DNA of 64,000 nt, from NCBI RefSeq assembly GCF_003330845.1, contig NZ_CP026121.1, forward strand, positions 8,227,501 through 8,291,500, in the 5' to 3' direction. Shown here piece by piece: positions 25,008-34,661 of this stretch (within the stretch, counting starts at the first letter, position 1; every line of letters starts with the position of its first letter). A program made the translations under genes and the position numbers. Source of the DNA: Streptomyces sp. Go-475. GTDB taxonomy: Bacteria > Actinomycetota > Actinomycetes > Streptomycetales > Streptomycetaceae. The notes under the pieces were generated by a model. The model had not been told where the DNA came from. It saw nothing but the letters and a program-made list of their open reading frames with translations, and made no database searches.

Positions 25008-25024
25008 CCGGCCGTCACGGCCGG
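25008..25024 (+). terminator. Weak hairpin after the alcohol dehydrogenase gene
   Basis: CCGGCC and GGCCGG enclose a 5-nt loop six bases after the stop codon. The stem is short but GC-only, and its position suits a transcript end. Confidence 0.35.
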
Positions 25025-25050
25025 TGCGCCTCCAGAGCTCGGGGGTGCCT

Positions 25051-25275
25051 CTGTGCGTGATTCCCCAGGGCAGCACCTTCATCAACTACACCGAACTGCT
25101 CAGTGGCGGCCAGGTCAGCCGGGCGATCATGGTGTCGGTCGGCGTCACACTCGTCGGCACGCTGTTCTCGATGGCGGTCTCGGTGCTCGGGGCCTAGGGT
25201 CTGTCCCGGCCGGGTACTCTGGGGCACCGGTTCCTCCTGATGATCATGGCGACGATGTTCTTCGGAGCCGGGCTC
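25051..25275 (+). pseudogene. Remnant of a sugar ABC-transporter permease gene
   Basis: Two fragments in different frames resemble LplC/MalG-type permeases. The first reads VIPQGSTFINYTELL then RAIMVSVGVTLVGTLFSMAVSVL, stopped by TAG at 25195-25197. The second, a few bases on, reads RPGTLGHRFLLMIMATMFFGAGL. In intact permeases these occur consecutively as the periplasmic segment, the first helix and the GxRFxLMxxxxTMFFxxGL helix. The 5' end and everything after this point are missing, so the gene is a truncated, frameshifted relic. Confidence 0.6.
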
Positions 25276-25289
25276 ACGAAGGGGAGAGG

Positions 25290-25690
25290 GGGCAGGCGGC
25301 GACGCGGCACCTGGTCGACCTGGGCCACCGGCGCATCGCCATGATCAGCGGACCGGACCACGTCTTCTGTCGCGCCCGGCTCTCCGCCTTTGTCTCCGCC
25401 CTCGCGGAGGCCGGCCTGCCGACCCCGCCCCGAACGTCCCACTGCCGTGTTCACCGCGAACGACATGCAGGCGCTCGGTGTCTACCGGGCCGCGCGAGAG
25501 CTCGGATTGCGCATCCCGCACGATCTCAGCGTGGTGGGTTTCGACGACGTCCCGGCCGTGGCCTGGATGGACCCGCCCTTGAGCACGGTTCATCAGCCAC
25601 GGGCGGGATGGCGGCGGCGGCAACCGAGTTGGCCTTGGCGCTCGGCCCGGGTGAGGAAGTGTCGCAGGTGGGGCGGACACGCGCGCCCTG
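25290..25690 (+). pseudogene. Remnant of a LacI-family regulator gene
   Basis: Pieces of the sugar-binding domain appear in order but in different frames: TRHLVDLGHRRIAMISGP, then FVSALAEAGLPTPP, then PTAVFTANDMQALGVYRAARELGLRIPHDLSVVGFDDVPAVAWMDPPLSTVHQP, and finally MAAAATELALALGPGEEVS. The helix-turn-helix is gone, and several dozen residues in the middle are deleted. An intact copy would have regulated the glycosidase genes next to it. Confidence 0.75.
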
Positions 25691-25716
25691 GTTGCCGGGG
25701 ATGGGCAACCAGGGCG
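25684..25716 (-). terminator. Hairpin terminator of the GH5 gene
   Basis: CGCCCTGGTTGCC (25684-25696) pairs perfectly with GGCAACCAGGGCG (25704-25716) around a 7-nt loop. It lies 18 bp downstream of the minus-strand GH5 stop. Confidence 0.8.
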
Positions 25717-25733
25717 GGGGTCGGGTCGGCCGG

Positions 25734-27509
25734 TCAGGAGGCGGGTGTGACGCGGGTGCCGGTGACCGAGTCGCCGGACTTCTTGATGTGATACATGACC
25801 TTCTTGCCGCTGTAGAAGTGGAAGGTCAGTGTCACCAGTTCGCCGTCGCGCAGCGCGTCAAGGAACTCGGGGGGCAGGACGATCGTGCCGTTCGCGTAGT
25901 CCGGCTTGAAGGACTTGTTGAACTCCTGGTACGGAGTCCAGTCGGTCTGGCCGGCGTTGCTGCCGTCGCCGTACCTGGCCTCCATGGTGGCCAGCGTGTC
26001 ACCCTTGTACTGGGTGGGGATGGTGAACGCGTCGGTCTTGCCCGTGGCGCTGGACAGCACCGGCTCGTCGTAGGTGACCACCTCGATCTGCCAGGGAAGC
26101 CCGCGGGAGAACCGGGCCTGGAGCGTGGCGTTCACCCCGTACTCGCGCTCGCCGCTCAACCGGGTCAGCGTGCCGGCCGTGATGACGAGCCGCGTCCTGT
26201 CGAAGAGGGTGTAGTCCCGTCCCTCGACGAGTTTGGTCTTGCCGTGCCACAGGCCCCGGAACTTGGTTCCGTTCAGATTCAGGGTGACCCCCTGGGCCGT
26301 GATCGGCTCCTTCTTCTCCAGGAAGACCTTGTCGAAGGAGGCCGTTGCCGAACGCATGGTCCAGCTGGACTTGATCCAGGCCATCAGGGCGGGGTCCGAC
26401 CACTTCATGGTCTCCCGGTTCAGGTAGGCCCAGGTTCCGGGATCCCACAGCGCGGTGGTGACACCGACGAGACGTGCCGCGTACGACAGGTGCTCGTAGT
26501 ACTTCAGCGCCTCGCCCCGCTCGACGCGGGAGGGATGGTTGGTGTCGGGATAGCCGAGCAGGCCGTACTCACCGAGGTAGACGGGAATGCCCCTCGCGAC
26601 GAAGGTGTCGCGCATCCGGGCGAAGGCGTCGTTGAGGTCGTTCTGGGCTTTGTCGTCGTAGTGGGTGCCGCCCGCGACGTTCACACTGAACGGGTACCAG
26701 CTGTAGTAGTGCACGGTGGCGACGAGATTGCGGTCGTTCAGCGACTTGATCGTGGTGTACAGGTCGTCCATGAGGTTCTGGGAGGGCGTGCACCCGTCCG
26801 TGGGCAGCGCGAGCATGCGGTCGGTGTTCCTGCCGCCCGAGGAGCGGACGATCTTGTGGAAGGAGGTGTTCAGCTCGTTCAGGAGCTTGGCCTTCTGCTC
26901 GGCCGTGGCGTTCTCGAACTGCGGCTCGTTGACGCTCTCGAAGAGCAGGGTGCGCGGCTCGTCGCGGAACGTCTTGGAGATCTGGGTCCAGGTGGAGTTG
27001 AAGCGGGCCAGCACTCCGTCGTGGTCGGCGGGCATCTTCTTGATCCACTGCCATGAGTCGTGGTGGACGTTGAGCACGACGTACAGGCCCTCGTCGAGCG
27101 CCCAGTCGACGACCTCCTTGACGCGGCTCATGAACGCGGCGTCGACGGTGTAGGGGGCGGTGGCGGACTGGTGGTCGGTCCAGGTCACCGGGATCCGGAC
27201 GCTGCGGAAACCTTCCTTGCGGATGGTGGTGAACAGTTCCCTGGTGACCTTCGGGTTGCCCCAGTTCGTCTCGTCCGGAATGGCGTCAAGGGTGTTGCCC
27301 AGGTTCCAGCTGGGTTGCATCGCGGCGACGGCGTCCATGGCGCGGGCCGGAACTCTGATCGCGGACCCTGTCGGTTCTGCCGTGTCGTCGGTCGCGGCGG
27401 TCGAGGTGCCGCCGGCCAGTCCGAGCATGACGGCGAGCACCAGGAGCAGGGAGGCCAGGCGGCCGGGGCCGCGGCTGCGGTGGTGCGCGGGTCGTCGTAT
27501 GTCCCTCAT
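25734..27509 (-). CDS. Secreted GH5 endoglucanase/xyloglucanase with CBM_X2 and CBM46-like modules
   Basis: A 591-aa protein. An N-terminal signal peptide (about 1-39, hydrophobic LLLVLAVMLGLAGG, then ATA-type cleavage) precedes the GH5 barrel. Visible motifs are WNLGNTLDA, VRIPVTW, VHHDSW, FESVNEP with the acid/base Glu near 195, and YLGEYGLLG with the nucleophile Glu. The start and length fit GH5 subfamily 4, which includes beta-glucanases and xyloglucanases. The C-terminal 200 residues (FDKVFLEKKEPITAQGVTL..., then FTFHFYSG-like strands) match the CBM_X2-CBM46 tandem of Bacillus Cel5B-type enzymes. Codon use is less GC-biased than in neighbouring genes. It is the last intact gene of the glycosidase group. 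Confidence 0.88.
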   Translation of the reverse strand: MRDIRRPAHHRSRGPGRLASLLLVLAVMLGLAGGTSTAATDDTAEPTGSAIRVPARAMDAVAAMQPSWNLGNTLDAIPDETNWGNPKVTRELFTTIRKEGFRSVRIPVTWTDHQSATAPYTVDAAFMSRVKEVVDWALDEGLYVVLNVHHDSWQWIKKMPADHDGVLARFNSTWTQISKTFRDEPRTLLFESVNEPQFENATAEQKAKLLNELNTSFHKIVRSSGGRNTDRMLALPTDGCTPSQNLMDDLYTTIKSLNDRNLVATVHYYSWYPFSVNVAGGTHYDDKAQNDLNDAFARMRDTFVARGIPVYLGEYGLLGYPDTNHPSRVERGEALKYYEHLSYAARLVGVTTALWDPGTWAYLNRETMKWSDPALMAWIKSSWTMRSATASFDKVFLEKKEPITAQGVTLNLNGTKFRGLWHGKTKLVEGRDYTLFDRTRLVITAGTLTRLSGEREYGVNATLQARFSRGLPWQIEVVTYDEPVLSSATGKTDAFTIPTQYKGDTLATMEARYGDGSNAGQTDWTPYQEFNKSFKPDYANGTIVLPPEFLDALRDGELVTLTFHFYSGKKVMYHIKKSGDSVTGTRVTPAS

Positions 27510-27656
27510 GTGTCGTCCCTTCCGGTCGGGCGGGTCTTACAGCGGGTCGTACGGGCGGCTCAGTGGATCGTGCGGGTGGTGCGATCCCGTGGTCAGGCGG
27601 CGACGAGGTGCCACCGCCTGCCACAACTGGCGGTGCGGCAGAGGGGGGTGGGCCGG

Positions 27657-29174
27657 TCAGCGGTCCAGGGGCTCGTAGTCGAACCAGTCGAAGTGGACGG
27701 TGCCCTCAGCCGCGTACATGCCGATGACGCGGCCGGTGAAGCCGCCGGCGACCTCGGTCGACAGGTAGCGGCCGTCGAGAGCCGCGAGCTCGGTGAACGT
27801 GCCGTCGGGTTGTTCGATGCCGAGGGAGACGGTGTCCGGTCCGGTGCACGGTCCGAGCGGAGGCTGCGGGTCCGTGATCGTGACCCCGAGAACCAGTGGC
27901 CCGGTGGGCACGGAGAGTTCGGCCACGACCGTGCGCAGTGAGCCGACGCGCGCGATCACCCGTACGTCGGTCCCGGACGCCTCGATCGCGTAGTGGTGCC
28001 GCTCGTCCAGCCGGACGGCGAGGCCGCCCCGCCCCTGTCCCGGGTCGACCAGGGTGCGTGCCCGGCAGGTGAGGTGCTGCTGGCGGCGGCCGGTGAACAC
28101 CACGTCGGGGTCGTCCAGTGAGCCGCCCCGCGCGCGGAGCGTGAGCCATCCGGGGCGCTCCTTGGTGGTGCAGAGCTCGGCGGGGCGGTCCCGCACGGAG
28201 ATCCAGATCGCCCCGAGTTCGCTGAGCTCGAAGTCGTCGCGCCGTTCCTCTGCGGGAGCGGAGACGGGGGAGAGGGGCCAGGGGAGCGCGGGCAGGTCCA
28301 AGGTGACCTCCCCGACGACCGGCCAGCCGTCCTCCCAGGTCACGGGAGCGAGGAAGGTCTCCCGGCCGAGCACGTGCCAGCCCGGCGTGCCGCCGCGCGG
28401 GCGTACGCCGAGGAAGACCATCCACCAGGAGTCGTCGGGCCCCTGGACCAGGTCCGCGTGCCCGGTGTTCTGGACGGGGTGGTCCGTGCCGCGGTGGGTG
28501 AGGATCGGGTTGGCCGGGCACGGCTCGAAGGGGCCGTTGGGCGTACGGCCGCGGGCGATGGACACGCCGTGCCCGCGTTCGGTGCCGCCCTCGGCGATGA
28601 GCAGGTACCAGTAGTCGCCGATCCGGTACAGGTGCGGCGCCTCCGGGGCCTTCGCGCCTGGGCCACCGGACCAGACCTTGTGCGGTGTGCCGTGCGTCTC
28701 GCCGGTGGCAGGGTCGAGGCGGACCTGCGAAACCCCCGCGACCGTGCACCAGCAGGTGCCGTCCTCGTCCCACGCCAGGTCGGGATCGATGCCGGGCACG
28801 CCGGGCGCCCAGACCGGATCCGACCACGGTCCGGCCGGGTCCGTGGCCGTGACGATCAGGTTGCCGCCGCCCTCGCTGCAGTTGGTGACGATCAGCCAGA
28901 AGCGGCCGTCGTGGTGGCGCAGGGTGGGGGCGTAGATCCCGCCGGAGGACGGCATGGAGGTGGGCAGACGCAACTGCTCCGGTCGGTCCAGGGCGTTGCC
29001 GATCTGCCGCCAGTGCACCAGGTCACGGCTGTGGAAGAGGGGTACGCCGGGGAAGTACTCGAAGCTGGAGCAGGCGAGGTAGTAGTCGTCGCCGGCCCGG
29101 CAGATGCTCGGGTCGGGGTGGACCCCGGGGAGCACGGGGTTGGCGGCGCGGGTGGGTTGGTTCTGAGCGGGCAC
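27657..29174 (-). CDS. GH43 family beta-xylosidase/alpha-L-arabinofuranosidase
   Basis: A 505-aa cytoplasmic enzyme (no signal peptide). The five-bladed propeller shows NPVLPGVHPDPSICRAGDDYY (base Asp), GIDPDLAWDEDG (pKa-modulating Asp) and KAPEAPHLYRIGDYWYL (acid Glu). A C-terminal beta-sandwich of about 200 residues follows. This layout is that of GH43 enzymes removing xylose or arabinose from oligosaccharides taken up by the cell. It is 41 bp upstream of the end of the GH36 gene and on the same strand, so co-transcribed. Confidence 0.9.
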   Translation of the reverse strand: MPAQNQPTRAANPVLPGVHPDPSICRAGDDYYLACSSFEYFPGVPLFHSRDLVHWRQIGNALDRPEQLRLPTSMPSSGGIYAPTLRHHDGRFWLIVTNCSEGGGNLIVTATDPAGPWSDPVWAPGVPGIDPDLAWDEDGTCWCTVAGVSQVRLDPATGETHGTPHKVWSGGPGAKAPEAPHLYRIGDYWYLLIAEGGTERGHGVSIARGRTPNGPFEPCPANPILTHRGTDHPVQNTGHADLVQGPDDSWWMVFLGVRPRGGTPGWHVLGRETFLAPVTWEDGWPVVGEVTLDLPALPWPLSPVSAPAEERRDDFELSELGAIWISVRDRPAELCTTKERPGWLTLRARGGSLDDPDVVFTGRRQQHLTCRARTLVDPGQGRGGLAVRLDERHHYAIEASGTDVRVIARVGSLRTVVAELSVPTGPLVLGVTITDPQPPLGPCTGPDTVSLGIEQPDGTFTELAALDGRYLSTEVAGGFTGRVIGMYAAEGTVHFDWFDYEPLDR

Positions 29175-29215
29175 CCTCGGGCGTCCTTTCGTCGGGTGGG
29201 CGGCGGGGCCGGCGC

Positions 29216-31351
29216 TCAGGAAGCGTCCGGCTCAGTGCGGGTGATGCGGAGCAGCGCCGCGGAGGGCGCGGCGGGCAGGGTCACGGTGAGGTCGGCCGTG
29301 TCCGGGTCCCAGACTCCGACGGCCTGGTGCGTGGCGGGGTACAGCACCTCGATGTCGGCTGCGCCGCCCGCCCGTTCAGGCAGTTGGATGGTGGTGGTGG
29401 CCTCGCCGCCCGGGCGGCGCCAGACGGTGAGGTAGGTGGTGGCGGGGGTGTGCAGGGCGAGGGCGATCCAGGGGTCGTCCCAAGCGGGAAGGCCGAGGGG
29501 CCACGAGGGCACGGCCTTCGGCAGGTCGGCGCGGATGGCCTTGTAGACGGCGATGCCCTCGTGGACCAGGGCGCGGGCCTCGGGTCCGAGCTGCGGCAGG
29601 TGGCCGGAGAGGTGGATGCGGCCGAGGAGGCCGCTCGCCATGGTGAAGGCGACCTCGTCGAGGGAGTCCTCCGGCTGCGGGTAGGCCCAGACGGCGCCTT
29701 GCTCGGGAGTGACGGCAGTGGGCGCGGAGGCCGCGATGGGCGCGTAGAGCTGGAGGTTCTGCTGGTCGCTGGTGGACTGCAGCTGCAGCCGCGACAGCAG
29801 GGCGTGGTCCCAGCGCATGCCGCCCGAGGAGCAGTTCTCCACCACCAGGTGCGGGTAGCGGTCCAGGATGCCGTCGAGCCAGTCCAGGTGCGCCCGGTTG
29901 TGGCCGAGCAGGCCGGCACCGGGGCTCTCGCCGGGGTGGGCGCTGGTGCCGGAGCCGGGGTCGATGTTGTGGTCGAGCTTGAGGTAGCCGACGCCCCACT
30001 CGCCGACGAGGCGATCCACGACCTGGTCCAGGTGGGCCCGGGCGGCCGGGTGGCGCAGGTCCAGGTGGTGCCGGCCGACCTCCGTGAGGCGGACGCCGTC
30101 GCGGCGGAAGAACGCCTCGTCGGGCAGGGACTTGGCCATGGGGCTGTGGACGCCGATGACTTCCGGCTCCAGCCACAGGCCGGGAACCATGCCGCGTTCG
30201 CGGATCCGGTCCAGTACCTCGTGGATCCCCTTCTCGCCGGGGAAGCGTGAGGCGGCCGGCTCCCAGGCGCCGACGCTGGTCCACCAGCCACCGTCATCGT
30301 CGTCGTACCAGCCCGCGTCGATGACGAAGTACTCGGCGCCGGCCTCGGCCGCCGCGTCGATCAGCGGCAGCAGCTTGTCGGTCGTGGGGTCGCCCATCAG
30401 GCAGTTCATGTAGTCGTTGAAGATGACGGGCAGACCCCGGTGGTCGGGGTGCGGGCGGCGCTGGGCGCGGCGGTAGCGGGTCAGCGCGGCGAACGCGGCG
30501 TCCGGGCCGCCGTCGGCGCCGAAGGCCAGCGCGGCGGGTACGGTGCGGAAGGCCGCGCCGGGTTCCAGGGGATGCCGCCAGCCGTGATGGGCGTCGGTCG
30601 GCCCGAACAGTGCCACGTAGGCCGCCCGGTCGTGCTCCTGGCACTCCCAGCGCCAGCCTCCGCCGTTGTGCTCGATCTGCCACACCCAACTGCGGCCGGT
30701 GCGCCGGTCCGTCAGGCCGCCCATGGGCAGGTGCCCGCAACTGGACCAGGTGCCCTGTCCCTTCAGGGCGAAGCCCGCCTTGCCGTGCCCGTACTTCGCG
30801 CGCCCGCTGACACCGGGTGTGGTCTGGCGCATCGGCTGGCGCTGCCAACGGCACTCGGCGAGCCAGTCGTTGTCCGCCCACAGCAGGTCGGCGGCGTCGA
30901 CGGCCGCCGGGTCCGGCGGGGTGAGACAGCCCACGACGAGCGAACTGACCGACTCCAGGTGCAGGGTGGCCGGCCCTTCGTTGCGCAGGGTCACCTCGCT
31001 GCGGAGCACGGGGACGCCGTCCGGCGACCGGTAGGTCACCTCCGCGGCCAGCCCGGTTTCCGGGTCGTGGAGGTCCACGGTCAGGGTGTGCCAGTCGCCG
31101 TCGCGGGCCGCGCGGTGGGCCCGGTGGCGCAGCCGCCCGCCGAGAGCGGTCCCGATCAGACGGCTGCCCGACCAGTGTCGGCCGTGACCCGCGGCCGTCA
31201 CCTCCACCAGCGGCAGGGACGTTCGGGGGTCGCTGTCCGCCTCGCCGGGCAGTCCGAGACGCGTCAGGCGGGCACTGCCGTCGTCGCCGAGGGCGAAGTC
31301 GAGTTGCAGGGCGTCGTGACCCCAGCGGAAGCTCCGCTGTTCGTTCTCCAT
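29216..31351 (-). CDS. GH36 alpha-galactosidase
   Basis: A 711-aa intracellular enzyme. The N-terminal beta-supersandwich is followed by the barrel with VIFNDYMNCLMGDPTTDKLL, FVIDAGWYDDDDGGWW, GLWLEPEVI, GYLKLDHNID (nucleophile Asp) and VVENCSSGGMRWDHALLSR (acid/base Asp). It releases alpha-galactose from oligosaccharides such as those from galactoglucomannan or galactosylated xyloglucan. The ATG at 31351 has AGAAGGA upstream. It begins 16 bp after the end of the broken GH42 gene, whose loss may have exposed it to a new promoter context. Confidence 0.93.
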   Translation of the reverse strand: MENEQRSFRWGHDALQLDFALGDDGSARLTRLGLPGEADSDPRTSLPLVEVTAAGHGRHWSGSRLIGTALGGRLRHRAHRAARDGDWHTLTVDLHDPETGLAAEVTYRSPDGVPVLRSEVTLRNEGPATLHLESVSSLVVGCLTPPDPAAVDAADLLWADNDWLAECRWQRQPMRQTTPGVSGRAKYGHGKAGFALKGQGTWSSCGHLPMGGLTDRRTGRSWVWQIEHNGGGWRWECQEHDRAAYVALFGPTDAHHGWRHPLEPGAAFRTVPAALAFGADGGPDAAFAALTRYRRAQRRPHPDHRGLPVIFNDYMNCLMGDPTTDKLLPLIDAAAEAGAEYFVIDAGWYDDDDGGWWTSVGAWEPAASRFPGEKGIHEVLDRIRERGMVPGLWLEPEVIGVHSPMAKSLPDEAFFRRDGVRLTEVGRHHLDLRHPAARAHLDQVVDRLVGEWGVGYLKLDHNIDPGSGTSAHPGESPGAGLLGHNRAHLDWLDGILDRYPHLVVENCSSGGMRWDHALLSRLQLQSTSDQQNLQLYAPIAASAPTAVTPEQGAVWAYPQPEDSLDEVAFTMASGLLGRIHLSGHLPQLGPEARALVHEGIAVYKAIRADLPKAVPSWPLGLPAWDDPWIALALHTPATTYLTVWRRPGGEATTTIQLPERAGGAADIEVLYPATHQAVGVWDPDTADLTVTLPAAPSAALLRITRTEPDAS

Positions 31352-31367
31352 GGTGTCCTTCTCCGAG

Positions 31368-32689
<1,322 letters not shown>

Positions 32690-33301
32690 GTGGCTACTCC
32701 GTCCCCATCCGCCGCCCCGGCGCCCTTCCGTGACGCCGCGCTCCCGATGAGCAAGCGTGTCGACGACCTGCTGGACCCGCCCGCCCTGGACGAGCGGCTC
32801 GCCCTGCTCCACCAGTACGTCCCGGCCGTCCCACGCCTGGGCGTCGCCTCGTTCCGCACCGGAACAGAAGCGCTGCGCGGAGTGGCCTGGCTGGGGGGTG
32901 GGGACGGTCTTTCCCCAGACCGTGGGGCTCGGGGCGTCATGGGACGAGGAACTGGTACGCGTCGTCGCCGAGGCGGTCTCGGTCGAGGCGCGCGCCTTCC
33001 ACCGGCACCGGCCGACCTCGACCGGATCGGGCATCAACAGCCTCCGGACCTGGGCGCCCGTGGTGAACCTGCTGCGCGATCCGAGCGCGCCGCGCCGGTG
33101 CTCAAGCACTTCCTCACCTACGACGACGAGACCGATCGCTGCGTCACCTCGTCCGGTCTGCGCCCGCGCGTGCTGGTGCTGCACTCGGCGAGGGCCACGC
33201 AGAACGCCACAGCGCGATCCACCAGGCCGCCAACGAGACAAGCGCCAACGTCCACCGAACTCGACTTCACAGCCGACCAGTTCGCGCTTCCTTCGGTCTG
33301 A
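32690..33301 (+). pseudogene. GH3 beta-glucosidase/beta-xylosidase, N-terminal relic
   Basis: A GTG at 32690 with GAAGGA nine bases upstream begins VATPSPSAAPAPFRDAALPMSKRVDDLLDP, then ALLHQYVPAVPRLGVASFRTGTEALRGVAWLG, a standard GH3 start. The frame then shifts: VFPQTVGLGASWDEELVRVVAEAV and WAPVVNLLRDP are in another frame. After a deletion that removes the usual RWGRNEE segment, VLKHFLTYDDETDRCVTSSGLRPRVL resumes in the first frame. The sequence afterwards no longer matches GH3, and the frame stops at 33299-33301. The catalytic Asp region is absent. Confidence 0.8.
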
Positions 33302-33329
33302 AACGTTCAAGTCACAGTGAAAGAGTCAC

Positions 33330-34262
33330 ATGAGGACCTTCATCCTGCCCGGCACCGACATGGTGGTCCCCAACGTCGTCCTTGGACTGATGCGCATCCA
33401 GAACATGACCGACGAGGCGGTGCGCAGGCTCGTGAACGCTGCACGAGACACCGGCATCACGTTCCTCGATCACGCCGACATATACGGCTCGGACGACCAC
33501 GGTTGCGAGCGTCGGTTCGCTGAAGCCATGAAACTCAGCCCGTCGGAGCGTGAGCAGTTCGTCATTCAGTCGAAGGCCGGAATCGTCAGGAACGCGTCAT
33601 ACTTCGACCTCTCTCATCACCACATCATCGAGTCCGTGAACGGTTCACTCCGGGCACTGGGCACGGACTATCTCGACATCCTGCTGCTGCACCGTCCCGA
33701 CGCGCTCGTCGAGCCGGAGGAGGTGGCCCGTGCCTTCGACGAGCTGTCGGCGGCAGGCAAAGTCCGTGCCTTCGGCGTCTCCAACCACACCCCCCGACAA
33801 CTCGACCTGCTGCGCAAACACGTGACGCAACCAATCGTGGCGAACCAGCTGCAGCTGTCGATCACTCACGCCCCGATGATCGCGCAGGGCGTCGCCGCGA
33901 ATATGCAGGACCTCGATCAGTCGATCGTGCGTGATGAGGGAATCGTCGACTACTGTCGGCTGCACGACATCACCATTCAGGCGTGGTCGCCTTTCCAGGC
34001 CGGATTCTTCGACGGCCCGTTCCTCGGTTCCGAACGCTTCCCCGAGTTGAACGCCGTGATCGACCGGCTGAGCGACAAATACGGCGTGCCGGCCGAGGCG
34101 ATCGCGGTCGCCTGGATCACGCGCCATCCCGCGCGGATACAGGTCGTGCTCGGCACGACCACGCCAGAACGTGTCACGGCCGCCGCGCTCGGTTCCGACA
34201 TCCCGCTCACCCGATCCGAATGGTATGAACTGTTCCGTGCCGCCGGATACACAGTGCCCTGA
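33330..34262 (+). CDS. Aldo/keto reductase (YdhF-like)
   Basis: A 310-aa NADPH-dependent reductase. FLDHADIYG carries the catalytic Asp and Tyr, FVIQSKAGI the Lys, and DYLDILLLHRPDALVEPEEV the His. FGVSNHTPRQLDLL and the C-terminal VVLGTTTPERVTAA complete the fold. Codon use is clearly less GC-rich than in surrounding genes (for example ATA, GAA and AAA codons occur freely), which points to foreign origin together with the adjacent relics. The ribosome site is weak (AAAGAG). Confidence 0.88.
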   Translation: MRTFILPGTDMVVPNVVLGLMRIQNMTDEAVRRLVNAARDTGITFLDHADIYGSDDHGCERRFAEAMKLSPSEREQFVIQSKAGIVRNASYFDLSHHHIIESVNGSLRALGTDYLDILLLHRPDALVEPEEVARAFDELSAAGKVRAFGVSNHTPRQLDLLRKHVTQPIVANQLQLSITHAPMIAQGVAANMQDLDQSIVRDEGIVDYCRLHDITIQAWSPFQAGFFDGPFLGSERFPELNAVIDRLSDKYGVPAEAIAVAWITRHPARIQVVLGTTTPERVTAAALGSDIPLTRSEWYELFRAAGYTVP

Positions 34263-34318
34263 TACTTCAGTCGGAGTTCGCCTCGTGAGCTGCGGTGATA
34301 CCGGGTCGGGACGAGCGA

Positions 34319-34370
34319 CGGCCGCCGTTGATCATTGTTGTTGTGACGCAACAAGAGAGTACGGCGGCCG
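34319..34370. terminator. Nested hairpin after the aldo/keto reductase gene
   Basis: Outer arms CGGCCGCCGT (34319-34328) and ACGGCGGCCG (34361-34370) are perfectly complementary. Inside them TTGTTG (34338-34343) and CAACAA (34349-34354) form a second stem with a 5-nt loop. It may terminate the reductase transcript, or be a structured end of the mobile element whose stub begins nine bases later. Confidence 0.5.
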
Positions 34371-34378
34371 GTGAGGCC

Positions 34379-34579
34379 ATGGTATCGGTCGAACGGTGGC
34401 GCGCAGGGCTGGATGCGCTGCTGGGGCGGTGCGCACCGCACTTCCGCAGGATCGAGTCCGAGGCAGCGGGGGAGCCGAACCCGTACCGATTCCAGCGCCT
34501 GCTCTCCCGCGCGAGGTGGGATGACGCTGCGGTGCGCGCCGAGGTGCGCTCCGCGGTTTGGGAGGGGCTCTCGACCTAA
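34379..34579 (+). pseudogene. N-terminal stub of an IS701-like transposase
   Basis: 66 codons reading VSVERWRAGLDALLGRCAPHFRRIE, then PYRFQRLLSRARWDDAAVRAEVRSAVWEGL. The first part resembles the start of IS701/IS4-group transposases (W-x-x-x-x-D-x-LxxRxAPxFxRxEPR). The second resembles the RWDADAVRDDVRxxVxExL segment normally found some 40 residues later, so an internal deletion is likely. The DDE catalytic domain is missing. I could not identify flanking target repeats. Confidence 0.6.
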
Positions 34580-34609
34580 CGGGGCGGTGGACCCGCGAGT
34601 GCGGCCTTG

Positions 34610-34655
34610 CCGTGGCTTGTCGCGCGGTTCCCCGCGCCCCCTTCGGGGCACTGCC
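34610..34655. repeat. Streptomyces-type intergenic repeat with small hairpin
   Basis: The sequence around GTCGCGCGGTTCCCCGCGCC followed by CCCTTCGGGGCACTGCCG matches a short element commonly seen between genes in Streptomyces genomes. GCCCC-cttc-GGGGC (34636-34649) is a small hairpin and lies just downstream of the minus-strand oxidoreductase stop, so it may serve as its terminator. Confidence 0.5.
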
Positions 34656-34661
34656 GTCCGG

